Both the position numbers and the translations under genes were made by a program. A stretch of 64,000 bases of DNA from Dillenia suffruticosa (taxonomy: Eukaryota > Streptophyta > Magnoliopsida > Dilleniales > Dilleniaceae), in assembly GCA_033439265.1 (NCBI GenBank), contig JAVTVX010000004.1:14087701-14151700 (forward strand). Direction: 5' to 3'. Under the pieces are notes generated by a model, which saw nothing but the letters and a program-made list of their open reading frames with translations, was not told where the DNA came from and searched no databases. Below are positions 48,201 through 59,436 of the stretch, piece after piece; the stretch's first letter is position 1, and each line of letters opens with the position of its first letter.

Positions 48201-48360
48201 CTAACCGTCTAGATATTTAACATACTCAAACGGTCATGACAAATGTCGACATAGGTCTATCCTGACCTGTGTATAACCAATTGAACCTCTATCTGTTGGA
48301 GAAAACTTTATCGACGGTTTTACCACATTTTCCTCACGGTTTTCATTCGTCTCCATAAGC

Positions 48361-48376
48361 CATTTCCTTTGTAGTG
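48361..48376 (-). repeat. Right terminal inverted repeat of the CACTA element
   Basis: CATTTCCTTTGTAGTG, which reads CACTACAAAGGAAATG inward. It is followed by TAA, the expected 3-bp target duplication on this side. Copia F sequence begins directly after it. Confidence 0.8.
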
Positions 48377-48425
48377 TAAAAGAGTATATTTTTCTGAAAT
48401 CTCAAATATCATTGTCTCAAAACTA

Positions 48426-49860
48426 TTAAAAACTATAAATTGTTTCACTCAATTTACATATTATGTTTTCCTGACCTTTAATGACAAAACCCTCTAGTTG
48501 TGTCATATAGACTTCTTCCTCAAATTCTCCACTAAGAAAGACAGTTTTCACGTCCATCTGATATAAATCTAAATCCAAATTGGCTACTTTTGCCAACAAT
48601 AGGTGAATGAAAGTAAATCTCACTATTGGGAAAATGTTTCCTAATAATCAATACTCTTTTAGAAAGTGTAATCTCTTACCACCAGTTAAACCTTATACCT
48701 TTCGATAATTCCATCTACCCTATACTTGATTTTGAGAACTCATTTGTTCCTAATAAATTTATGCCCAACAAAAATTCAACTAATTTCTAAAGTATAGTTG
48801 GACCCCATTGATTCTATTTCTTTTTTCTATCATTTTTGTCTACTCATTCTTGAGAGGACTAAATAGAGTTTCATTTACATTTTTGGCTCTTCCTCATCTT
48901 CTAGAGAAACAATAAATGTGTGCCCTTCATTCTTAAAATAACACATAAGCTCTACTTTCATAACACTTTTATAAGTTTATAACTCAATTGGATTGCTAGA
49001 ATTTGAATCCCTCTTGTTGGTCTCAACATTATTCCAATGATTTAGTATAGACAGAGCTATCTTATAAATTAACTAATTCAAATAAAAGCTCAAATCCTTC
49101 ATGTCACCTCTACTAGAAAAATCATTATCCAAAAATGTGACATTCCATGATTCAATTCCTCCTACAGTACCATCATCTTGTTCATTGATGAACACTTAAT
49201 CTTTACATTGGTCAGAGTATTTTATAAAAAAACTTTTATTTCTATGGGGACCCAATTTTTCAAATTTATTGAAAAAATCTTAAATATAAATGGCCGATCC
49301 CCAAAATTTGAGGTTACTTAGACTTGGTTTTTTATTAGTTCAAAATTCATATAATATCAATTATATTGATTTTGAAAACACTTTGATCAAAATATAATTT
49401 GCAGTTAACAAAATATCTCACAAAAAAGAAATCGACAAGTTAGCCTACACTATCATGGATTTTGTCATATCCAACAATATCTTATTCTTTCTTACTATAA
49501 TGCCGCTCTACTAAGGTATATAAGGAATACTCAAATGTTGAATTATGCCTATTTTATTACTCAGATCTATAAATGATCTGACAGATATTCATGCTATCTA
49601 TCCGTTTGATTCTCTATCTCACTCATATAAGGTCTGAATGTACTCAAATGTTTTAGATTTGTGAGAAATCAAATAGATACGACCAAATCACGTGAAGTCA
49701 TCTATGAACGTAATGAAACACAAAGTTCCATATCTTGCCTTCATATTCATTGGATCAAAAATGCCCGAATGGACCAATAGCAATGGAAATTTAGCCTGTA
49801 TGGCCTTTTCAAATTGTTTTGTTATCATTTTGTAGATATGACAATATTCAACTTAATAGT
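48426..49860 (-). pseudogene. Copia F integrase and RT remnants
   Basis: The clearest piece is 48426-48623: the RT segment LLAKVANLDLDLYQMDVKT with FLSGEFEEEVYMTQLEGF, corresponding to the palm region before the YVDD box. Upstream on the minus strand the integrase core is readable near 49680-49800 (VHSGIFDPMNMKARYGT, FITFIDDFT). The interval between (48640-49600) is eroded with many stops, though a KWVFKIK-like block near 48720 fits an RT start. No intact ORF remains. Confidence 0.7.
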
Positions 49861-50159
49861 TAAATATTCGTCTATCATATAAAAAAATTATAAAACCATT
49901 TACAAATTCTCTAAAACTAAATACATATCATTCAAATACAAACGATCCTATTTCTTTGAAAGTTCAAAAAATATAGTCAAACTTCAAAAGTACAAAAATA
50001 GATAAGATCTGTCAAATTTCTGTTATATAGAGAGTATTATGCAGAATGAGAGTTTGACCACTTTATAATTTCAATTTACAAGTGTCAAATTGACTGATTC
50101 CCTATATAAATCCATCCTTGCATTATTCCCCATATAAATCATCTCCTATATTATTCCCC

Positions 50160-50970
50160 ATATAAATCCATCTCCTGCCAGAAGGCACTTACCGAAAATT
50201 CAAAAATGTCTCTCAATTTGTTCTTATATTTTGAGTTGTTCTTTTGTGATCTGTTTGTAGTCTCCTTTCCTTTTTTGCTTTCATTCAAGTCTCTCTCATG
50301 CTTAAAGTCCGAAACTCTTTTGGAACTAGACTTTACAACAAAAGTATCAGTTACAGATCTTGCAATACTAAACTGCTCATCCTTAAGCTCATTGTAGACA
50401 GCAACATTCGATAAAGTTTCGTACTGTCATTGTGAATCAAATTGACTTTCAGGTACTCTTACCTGGCAGGAAGCGATTAGATCAAGGTTTAAACTTTCTG
50501 TTTATCAGAAAGGATATGACTAGCTAACTATTATTCTCTAATCATTTTAAACATGATCCTTAACTACTATTTGATACTGTGGCCACCTTGCTTTTATGCA
50601 GTATCAAACTTTCTGATCATTTGTCTAGCACAAGTCACACTGGTACCTCCATATTTCTTCTTGAGGTACGCTTAGTTATCATGAGCAGTCATATATTGCT
50701 CACACCGAGTATCATGTCATTAATCATAGAGTTAACCAGTATTGCTCGAATAGTGTTCTTTTCCACGCTTGGTCAACATTATGTTCTTTCCTTTGTGGAG
50801 CAGTGTTGCCCATACCCAGATCCTATATGACATGCTTGATACCTTCCGAGATATGTTATTTTTTCAATACATATCATATTTTATGACGTCATATCTTATG
50901 ATCATCGTCATTCAATTGGTCAGCTCACCGACAATAATGGATTTTGATACTATAGTTTGAGTTTCTAAGA
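50160..50970 (-). pseudogene. Copia F gag remnant
   Basis: The minus-strand translation shows YLKKKYGGTSVTCARQMIRK, then SLPAR..YLKVNLIHND at about 50420-50460, both gag landmarks. A Lys/Ser/Asn-rich region (NESKKGKETTNRSQKNNSK) follows at about 50220-50290, where the pre-knuckle basic linker is expected. The same landmarks occur in element E gag. Stops and shifts break the frame. The N-terminus is uncertain, near 50960. Confidence 0.65.
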
Positions 50971-52870
50971 GAGTGGACACTAGTACTAATATTCATATCA
51001 TACACATAATTTTGTATTTCAAAATTAACATTCATGACAGGTCAACATTAGTTATAAAATTGAAAGTTTACTATATTTCCAATCATCATGTATAGCTCTA
51101 ATGCATCGCCATCACAAATTTAATTTAAAATTACAAAATTCAATAAGTTTTATATGAGAATTACTCAAATTTTTTCTACCAAAAACCTCTCACTTAAATA
51201 CATAAAGTATTTAAATAATATTTCAATTTTTTGGATGAAAATTACTCAAATTCTGTCAATCTAAAATTTTCATTCAAGAGACCTTAGTTTTTTTTTGCTT
51301 ACATGATCATATAATTCAACAAATATAGTCAATAATTGCTTAAAAGAAACTTTACATTAAAAATATTTTAAAGTTTATTTATTATATAATCATACTCCTA
51401 GCCAATAGCCATAACATGCAAAGAAAAATATATAAATAAATTATTTCATTTAGTACAAATCCATTCAAGATATCATATTTACAATTCTCTTAAATAATCT
51501 ATCCATAGAAGTAAATCTACTTACGGCTCGTAGACAACTATTTATATTTTGGGATAACATTTTCTTTACTTGGATCTCTATATCTTTGACTTCCCACTTT
51601 TTTATTAATAATGGCATCACATTATCAAGAATTATGTATCTATTCTTGGCAAACAACTCATCAATCACGCTAACCCAATAAGGAGGCAGGAATTCTTCAG
51701 TATGTACACATTATCCCCCAAAAGATATGATCTAATTAAATAAGTTGCAACCATTTCTCTTCCATGATCTTCAGATGATCCAGCAAAGTATGAGATTGGT
51801 CCATTTTATAAGTCAACATTTGACCTAATTTCATTAAACGCTCTGCATTTCTCAAATCTCTTTCACTCTCCAGAGGCTCGGAAGACTTAAAAAAAAAACG
51901 TCAAATTATCACCATTTCACTGTAAATGGGAACAATATTAGGTAAGACATGTAGCCAACCATAATATTATAATAAATTTCAAAAATATTTGTTTTAAATA
52001 ATATGCCCAATTTTCAAATAATTTGATGTTGTAAAAACAAAATTTTCACATATAAAAAAGAGCATAAAATCAAAAAGAATGTAAACAATTTACACTTGGT
52101 TAGCCAAATTTCATAAAATAATTTTCTAGACTCATATAAAAAATTTTAAAAATTTTTTAGTACTGAAAATAAATTTTCTATAATTTTAAACAATTTCTAA
52201 TATTGAAAATCAATAAAAATTATCTTTCGATTTTGAAAAATAAATTAAAGGTCACAAAAAATTCTAGAGAGAATAACAAATTATTTTAATGAAAATTCTA
52301 GCCAAAACGGGGGCTGCACGCATCCCAACTCACCGTCAGAATGGGTTGTCCAAAGTGGAAATGCGCCCACGTGTTGCCTTCCCGATAGCTGACGATTTCA
52401 AAATTTTGGTTACTCCCCATTTTCAACAGTTTTGAGTTCAACGGTGATCTTGGTTTTTAGATCGGACATCTTTAGCATTGGGAGTGGGCATCATGCACTC
52501 TAGCCGAGAGTGGAATTAGCTCTGTGCACTATTTATCATCTTCTACATTTTCTGGTTTTCAACCCAAATTTCAAAAAACTATATCTTTCTCAATTCAGTA
52601 TTTTCGATTTATAAATTTCATGTCGCAAAACACAGTATCCTAAAAAATACGACTACATTAAGTTTTGGATAGAGTTTGAAATATCTCATAATATACTTAT
52701 CGGATACTTAGTCAAATTTTACAAATTTTATCCTCATGTAACAAACATCCTACTAAATAAAATTGAGAGTATTTCATTTAGTCTATATCAAGTTGCCATT
52801 AATGACATAAAACATTATTTATGACATTCTGTATTTTTAAAACCCAACAATGAGACAGTAAACACTCTGA
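50971..52870. other. Unassigned AT-rich stretch upstream of F gag
   Basis: No recognised domain. A minus-strand open stretch of 67 codons (51465-51668, with PLLIKKWEVKDIEIQVKKML) continues upstream in broken frames to about 51880; it looks coding-like but I cannot name a family. A GC-richer island at 52300-52400 includes CCACGTGTTG. The stretch may be an old leader of F or another decayed element. Confidence 0.35.
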
Positions 52871-52874
52871 ATAT

Positions 52875-52887
52875 CTCTGATACCAAC
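52875..52887 (-). promoter_or_regulatory. Isolated PBS-like site, minus orientation
   Basis: CTCTGATACCAAC on the plus strand is GTTGGTATCAGAG on the minus strand, a close match to the iMet PBS. It implies a minus-oriented LTR element with its LTR to the right (from about 52890) and interior to the left. No LTR end in CA is visible beside it, so the owner is unknown. Confidence 0.5.
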
Positions 52888-53490
52888 AAAAGTTTTAAAC
52901 AAATCAACAAATAATTTTTTGTGTGTAGAAATTTTTGGATCTAAATTGGATTAGAATTACTTATTTCTTTTCGATGATTGGCTATTTTAAGTTGAGAAAA
53001 TGTCAGAAAATTGGATTATTTTCTATTATTCACAACCCAAATATTTTGGTATAGAATGATCACTAAGTTTTCAAACCCTTTTTCTCTATTTCTCAAATGT
53101 GAGAAAACTCTCTCTTTCTCAATTTTTATCTTCCACAGAAAAGAAAAATGGCTTCCCTTTTGTTTGGTTTTCTTTTTTTTATTTACATCACATCAAGAAA
53201 AGTGAGAAGTGTGTATTGGATATTAGAGAGATAGGGGGAGGTTTTGGAACATGATGGAGTTGAGGGGGTGATTTTTCAATAACCACTCTCTCATTTATTT
53301 AAATTTGTAAAAATGAAGTTGGGGCAGGTAAGTTAGGGCAGGTCTTCCCTCATGGGCAGACCTGCACCCTATTTACCAATACTTGTTGGCCTCTAAGTCC
53401 TTCAAATTCTCAAAACTGTACAACCTCACTATTTCATCAATCACACCCTTACTCTCTTCCTCATCTGAAAAAGGAAACACCAAGAAGACT
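52888..53490. other. Possible minus-oriented LTR segment
   Basis: If the PBS at 52875-52887 is real this would be LTR sequence. It has pyrimidine-rich tracts (53085-53180) but no clear terminus or ORF. Confidence 0.3.
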
Positions 53491-54568
53491 TTGTAAAAAT
53501 TATGAAAATTTCACAAAATTTGAGAAATGTGGTAATTTTTTTCTTCTCAAAGTAGTGAAGTCGACTTTGTGAAAGTCAACTTTGAAGTTGATTTCCATGA
53601 AATCGAATTCAAACTACTAGAATCAGTCTGTCCAAATCCAAAAAAAAGAAAAAAAACTAAAATCGACTTCAAAATCGATATTAGTGAAATTGACATCACC
53701 ACCCACTACTCTCCCCTCTCCCTCGCTCTCCCTATTAACTCTCTGTGCTCTCTCTCTCTCTCTCTCCCCTCCGCATTAACTCTCTCTCTCTCTCCCACCC
53801 CTCACTTCTCATATTCACCTACCAACTCTCTCTCTCCACCCGCACATACACTCTCTCTCCTCGTTAAAATTTTTGATATTAAAACATTTTTAATATTAAA
53901 AAGTACAAAAAAAATAAAAATATTAAAAAATATTTTTTTAAAATATAAAAACATCTGTAATATAAAATTTTTAAAAGTCATTAAAAATATTAAAAAAGAA
54001 TATAAAATCAAAAGATTTTGATCTCATTTTTTAATATTCTTTAAAAAAATTGCATAAAATCAATAGATTGGCAGTTCTTTATTTCTTAGTAAATAATATA
54101 AAATTAAAAAATTTATAAAATCAAAAGATTTTTATCCAAATAGAGACAAATTTTGTAATTATTTTGGAAAACTATGTTGAATACTATTTTTGCTGAATTT
54201 GGATTTTGAATTTCATTTGGTTTTATATATGTATATTGAGAATCTATTGATTTACGGAAAGTTTACTTGGGAATTATTTTTGATTGATTTAGTTTGGATC
54301 TCTTAAGTAGGGTTTTATTTTATATTCTATGAATTTGATTGAAATGGCCGAGCTAGCGTTATGCATATATGTATGAACAGTGATGGATTGGGGTCTTTCG
54401 GTTGTGTGATAAATGCATATCGCTTTATTTGGATTTGTTGAATTATTTTAGAAAATTGATAGATATCGATAAATGTCTTGTGATATGTTGGTGTATGAGT
54501 TAAACTTTCCCGTATTCTGGAAAATATGGCGGTTGTCGCGTTCTCGATTCGAGTGTCAGGGTGTGACA
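53491..54568 (+). repeat. 5' LTR of gypsy element C (start unresolved)
   Basis: It ends GTGTCAGGGTGTGACA at 54568, followed by a degenerate PBS (ATTAGTGTAAGAGG) and a gag. A CT-microsatellite-rich leader lies at 53715-53865, as in the other gypsy LTRs. The start is uncertain; TGTAAAAATT at about 53493 is only a candidate, and it does not align well with the 3' LTR start. Confidence 0.5.
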
Positions 54569-54813
54569 ATTTTATTAGTGTAAGAGGTTTTCGATTTGAG
54601 AATGTGTTGAGACGTTTGAAATGTTTCTCAAGTATTTTAAAGATTTTCAATTGTTTTTAAACTATTTTAAAAGGGTTTGATATTTAAAGTGTTTCAAATA
54701 ATTTTAAAAGTCTCTTACGAGTCATAAGAAGTTAGGAATATTTTTTTAGGGGATTAAACATTTAGTTTAATTCCTATTATATTTGTTAAGTTTAGATTTT
54801 CTTTTGTAAAAAT

Positions 54814-55940
54814 ATGCCTCCTAGGCCAAGAATGAGGAACCCGAGTAAGATTCCTTCTACTCCACCTTCTCAACCCGAGGCCACATCGTCTTCACATACG
54901 CCTTCTCTGATACTGACATACCCAGCTCTTCCAACCAAGATCCTTAGTCCTCCCTTAGCCGCCCCCCGACAGGTGATGGAGTGATTGAATGCTTACAGAG
55001 CTCAATTGCAAGCTCCACATCAAACTTCAGTTTCTACACTGGTTCCTTCTTCTAGGACTTTTTCTCCTCTGACTTGGGATGAATCCCTTAGTGAATTCAA
55101 CAAGAAGTACTACACCCATTTCTATAGAAACCAAAAGCAAGAGAAATTTTTTAGGTTGGTGCAAGGAAACAAAACGGTGATCAAATATGAGATAGAGTTT
55201 AGGGAGCTATCTACATATGTCCCAAAGTTCATCAACTCCAAAGAGTCCTTGTGTGCTAAGTTTAAAGAGGGCATAAATTTGAATATAGGGGAGAAGATAT
55301 TCGGTGACCAAAGTCCATGCATAGAAGGATATGTTACAATTGATTTGCGGGTCAAGAAAACGGTGGTTGAGTAGGGGAAAGTTAGGGAGAGGCATGGCAA
55401 AAGAAAGAAGAGGTCCAGATTCACTTCAATCCAAAGCCCCATGAAGAGTAGAAGCACGGGCCGCTATAGTGGTGTTTCCATTTTTGGCTTTGTTGGTACT
55501 CCACAAAGCCAACGGCCACCCAATTTTGGTGTTCCTACCCCTAATGCCGCATTCAGAAGTAAGGCAGTGTGGAGTAAAAAGGATTCTTGTATGAATTATA
55601 AGAAATTTCACTTCAGCCCTAGCAAGGGACCTCAAAAATGCTACCAATACCAGAAAGAAGGACATTTCCATGATGTCTGTCTAAAATTAGGCCTAGGTTA
55701 ACATGGAAGCCAATCGAGCCGAGGTTACCTGAGTCGCTCAAAGAGTGGTCAATCAAATGTGCCTATGCCATTGACTAGTACTGCTCCATAGACAAAGTCT
55801 GGAAGCAATATAGTGGTTGCTCCTCCTTATCATTCCCTACCAAGAATTTAAATGAGAATCTACACAATAACTAATGAGGAGGCCCAGATCAATCCAAATG
55901 TGACCATAGGTACATTTTCTTAGACTTAAACCTTGATGAT
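54814..55940 (+). pseudogene. Gypsy C gag and linker, broken
   Basis: The ATG at 54814 opens MPPRPRMRNPSK, the same MPPR start as element A gag, followed by a Ser/Pro-rich region and a stop near 54981. The gag core continues at 54985-55374: SEFNKKYYTHFYRNQKQEKF, then TVIKYEIEFRELSTYVPKF and LCAKFKEGINLNI. The upstream part of the gag domain with the WW pair is missing, apparently by an internal deletion. After a stop, 55441-55701 carries a Gly/Ser-rich linker and a knuckle with its second Cys changed to Tyr (CYQYQKEGHFHDVC). The pre-protease linker IYTITNEEAQINPNVTIGTF is readable at 55860-55920. Confidence 0.8.
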
Positions 55941-57330
55941 TCAGAAATCATGATATGAATGTCACATAGCTTATGACGTAGAGGTAAAATAGTGATAGAT
56001 GATTTTAATTGAAGAAAAATTTTGATGTTGTATGATGGTTGAGCAATTGGACCAAAGTCTGGTACACTCTTGTGTAACTAAAAGGGATATATGAAAGGGT
56101 TATTAGAAATTCTCAATCACTGCCTTCTTGTCCTCACACTTTTGGATACTGTGGCATTGTTTGCGTTGTCCTGCATTCGATCAACCTTACATTCTTATGC
56201 AATTAGATCCACCCATTTAGACAAGCAAGTTTCCAAGCCTCTTGTGAAATGAAGGCTTTAAAGAGCCATGTGTTGTATCCTCTTCTTTCACATCCACCAT
56301 GAAATGAACCAACATTATTTAGATTTCCTTTACAACGTTTATGATGATGAAATTAGCATAAGAATAATTGAAAACCATGTCAGGTAAGCATTATGCAACA
56401 ATACCTTGATTATTGATATTAGTTATGTGCAGTAGTATTAAGCATATTGATAAATTTGGTTGAGTGAGTTGAACAATATAGGTAATAACAATGCAGTACA
56501 AGATAGATTATCCTTTTCTAATTTCATGTACTGGGGGCTAATATTGGCAACTTTATTATTTATTTTGGGTTTCTCTTAATAGAAAATATGAAGGAAATGT
56601 CTCTTTGAAAAGTATCATTTTCTTGTTCATCATTTTGAGGCCCAAGGTGGAAAGTCCTACCATGATTTGTGATTTCAAACTAATTTCTCTTATGGTTTTT
56701 GCGCATGTAGAGTGCCAAAAAAGTATTGGTTTATTTGGGACACATTGTAATGGGTAGATCCTAGGAAGGATGTTGATTGCAAGTGAAATGTCAGAGGCCA
56801 TGGGGAAGTCGAAGGAGTGGATTTCCTTTTAAAGATGATTATGGAGATCAAGATTATACATATTGTAGTTTCATGGTTACCTGCTAGTTTTGATTATGTT
56901 TCGTCTAAGTTGGGAATATGAATTATTAATAATTTGTCTTATCTTTTAAGTTTTGTTAGGGAAAATTGCCTCTCTATCAGAAAATTTAATCCAAAAGTGG
57001 GTTTGTGTTAAGGTGTAATTCTATTGTTTGTTTCCTCAGTTGGCTATATTGAGGCTAAAATGGGTGAAGAAATTGTACTTTGAGAAATGGTGATAGAATC
57101 ATTGAATTAAGGGGTGATTGAAACTCAAATGATTCATTACCTTGAAAAGTCTTGTGTTGCACAATTGAGCTAGAGAATCATTTAGTAGAAGTTATTGATA
57201 TAAATGCATGTATTAGTGCAAAAGTGGTGCCAATATTGTGTTTAGATGCATGCATCATACAACACTTTTTATATGCCATGATCTCTCCATTTTTGCTTGA
57301 CGTCATAAAAAGGGGCACATAATAAATATG
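55941..57330 (+). other. Eroded middle of gypsy element C
   Basis: Protease, RT and RNase H should lie here, but no motif is readable in any frame over about 1.4 kb. The stretch is shorter than a full protease-RT-RNase H segment, so deletion plus replacement or erosion is likely. Confidence 0.5.
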
Positions 57331-57766
57331 GACAATGGTTGAGAAAGTACATTGTTTTGACCAATTTCTTATACAAAAAGGAGACCTACTAGTGGTTTAG
57401 AATCAAAAAGGGGATTGATGAATTTGTATCCAAGTACTTGGTGTGTCAGCAAGTGAAGGTGGAACAGCAAAGGCTTGCCAGTGTCCTCCAACCATTGCCA
57501 AATTCCCCCATGTTTTTTAAATTCCTCCAATTGAGTTGAGGAAAGATTTAAACTTTGGAGTCCAACTGTTAGCTATTCTATAGAAGCAGGTTAAGATGCT
57601 ATGAAATAAGTAAATCCCAAATGTCAAGATCTTATGGAAGAACAACCATGTCAAGAGATGACTTGGGAACCTGAGTAGACAATGAGGAAGTAATACCCCT
57701 AGCTGTTTGAGCAATAATTTTGTAACAAAATTTTAAGAATAAAATTTTCTTTTAGAGGGGAGGAAT
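57331..57766 (+). pseudogene. Gypsy C integrase ends, catalytic core missing
   Basis: The integrase zinc-finger end reads IKKGIDEFVSKYLVCQQVKV followed by QQRLASVLQPLPNSP (57400-57515). It is followed almost directly by the C-terminal segment PPIELRKDLNFG and, after shifts, KILWKNNHVK and MTWEPE (57630-57680). The D,D-35-E catalytic core between these two parts is absent. The pol tail then runs into a purine-rich GAGGGGAGGAAT (PPT-like) and the 3' LTR. Confidence 0.75.
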
Positions 57767-57987
57767 TATAACACTAGAAAAATCTGATTGTAGTGTTGAC
57801 TCATACAGGGCTATTTGAGATTTTTGTGCCTTGTAAAAATGTAGAAGAATGATTTATTTAGATGCAAATGTGGATGTTGTCCTCTGGACTACATAGGAAT
57901 TTCCCTAAACTTTCAATTGACAGATCCCCATTTTTTAAGGGTTCAATTATTAGATTTGGAATTTAAATGCACACACACATGTAGTAG
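57767..57987 (+). repeat. 3' LTR of gypsy C, truncated
   Basis: It starts TATAACACTAG after a PPT-like GGGGAGGAAT, an altered form of the TGTAACAC start. It is broken off near 57987 where the LTR of copia E begins. Confidence 0.5.
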
Positions 57988-58413
57988 TGTGACAAATTTT
58001 TAGAATAGTAAAAGTTTGAATTTTTTGAACAAATCTCAATGAGTAGATCGCAGAAAATTCGGAAAACCACGATTCCTGCTCGAACGACCTCATCGTCGGG
58101 ATGATAACTACGAAAATCGAGCTATCACCACAGTATCACAACACCACAATCCAAAACCCGATGATGAATACTTTCTCTATATAGAATTTTTCTCAAGCCC
58201 TTACTCTCAGAGAATACTCTCTATTGTGTATCCTCTCAATTGTGTGCCGTCATTAGGGTTTTTGCCTTAATTTATCTTATTCTTTATTCTCCCATAACCA
58301 CGAAAGGAAGGAGTATCAATCCACATCGGTTACCATTTTGAGAATATGGAAAGTGGGATTATTCTCATTTTTCATATATGGAAAAATGCCCCACGTGGGC
58401 ATTAATTCCATCA
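57988..58413 (-). repeat. 3' LTR of copia E
   Basis: On the minus strand the LTR start TGATGGAATTAATGCCC follows directly after the purine tract AAGTGGGAGA (58414-58423). The far end is placed at TGTGACAAATTTT (57988), read as TTGTCACA on the minus strand. The right boundary is firm; the left one is inferred because the 5' LTR is not in the window. Confidence 0.6.
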
Positions 58414-58423
58414 TCTCCCACTT
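58414..58423 (-). promoter_or_regulatory. Polypurine tract of copia E
   Basis: AAGTGGGAGA on the minus strand, directly upstream of the LTR start, a common copia PPT form. Confidence 0.75.
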
Positions 58424-59436
58424 GCATACAAGGGCATATTTATCCATCACGAGATCACAACTCATGTGCTCCTATATCACCCTACTAGATTTTCATACAA
58501 GATTAGGTGTCGTGCCACTGGCGAGTGCATCTGTAGGTAAAAACTTTTCGATACACTTGTTAGGATAATCAAGAAGTCACCGTTAATATGAAAAAGTCTC
58601 ACTGTACCCCACACTCAAAACAATTATATCCATCAAGCCACTTTTCTCATCGAAAGTGATCCCCAATCTGTGTTGCTTTCCTAAACCTGCCCCTTAGACC
58701 TCAATTTATCTTCCAGCTATAGGTAAACTAACTAAAATAGCAAACACTAAATCGAGACTTCCAGAAACAGATAAAAGTAAAATAAGGATACTAGAGATCT
58801 TACCCAATGGATCTCGGGTCTCATATAATGGGAACGGAGATCATAATTAGATCATTGTTTCATAAAATAGCTCCCACTATCCCTAGTCGTCTATCACACA
58901 CAATATGAAACGCGTGCTCCAATGTTAATTCTTCATCTCTCAAAAGGACATATGTCAGATTCTCTAACACTGTGCATATAAGGGATTCAGTCAATACATA
59001 AGAGTCTACCCAAAGATCTCAGAAAGAGTATCCCAGAGACAATATCATTAAACGTGGGTGATATCCAAGATCTCAAATCTGGCTACTCACAGGCAATATG
59101 AATGTGAGTATTTTCATATCGGTAATATCCTAGATAATCTCATCCTGGACACATATCAGGATGACTTGTGTTCTAGCAGGGCCACTCTCAATGCCTTTTA
59201 CGATTAGAAACCGTCTCATCTCCTCTCATTTTGAGCTAAAGGTCGTCACTCGTGTGAAATAGTCGACCTCGCCTACCTGACATATCTTTTATCAAATCAA
59301 AGCATACATGATCTAAAACATGTGCATTATTTAAGAAATAAAATAATTACACAAATGTGACTGAATAATGCACAAAATCATATATAAAAGTAATAAGCAT
59401 CACATTGTCAATTTAGTACAAAATGAGAAATATCAA
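58424..59436 (-). other. Long 3' untranslated part of copia E
   Basis: About 1 kb between the end of RNase H and the PPT with no readable coding, longer than usual for copia elements. Confidence 0.5.

Larger units (their letters stand above)
35796..48376 (+). mobile_element. CACTA (En/Spm-type) DNA transposon, left end unresolved
   Basis: The right terminus reads CATTTCCTTTGTAGTG at 48361-48376, the inverse of CACTACAAAGGAAATG, a canonical CACTA end; TAA follows. Inside, on the plus strand, lie a TNP2-type transposase and a Transposase_24/TNP1-type gene, the usual two-gene set. AT-rich subterminal repeats based on TAGTAAATATTACTA occur at 35830-37050 and 47280-48200. A segment TTAGAAGAGTGTTGG at 35796 is the inverted counterpart of one at about 48190-48205 (175 bases from the right end). 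The matching left CACTA terminus should lie near 35.6 kb but that region is a minisatellite and no terminus is visible. Genes are decayed. Confidence 0.82.
48377..50970 (-). mobile_element. Ty1/copia fragment F, truncated at RT
   Basis: Minus-strand copia coding in the order gag, integrase core, RT start. RT: LYQMDVKTVFLSGEFEEEVY at about 48500-48565. Integrase: PMNMKARYGTLCFITFIDDF (about 49680-49760) and LIS HKSK-like sequence after it. Gag: LKKKYGGTSVTCARQMIRKF (about 50590-50660) and SLPAR followed by YLKVNLIHND. The left end stops where the CACTA terminus begins, so the rest of RT and RNase H are lost or displaced. The family resembles element E. Confidence 0.75.
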
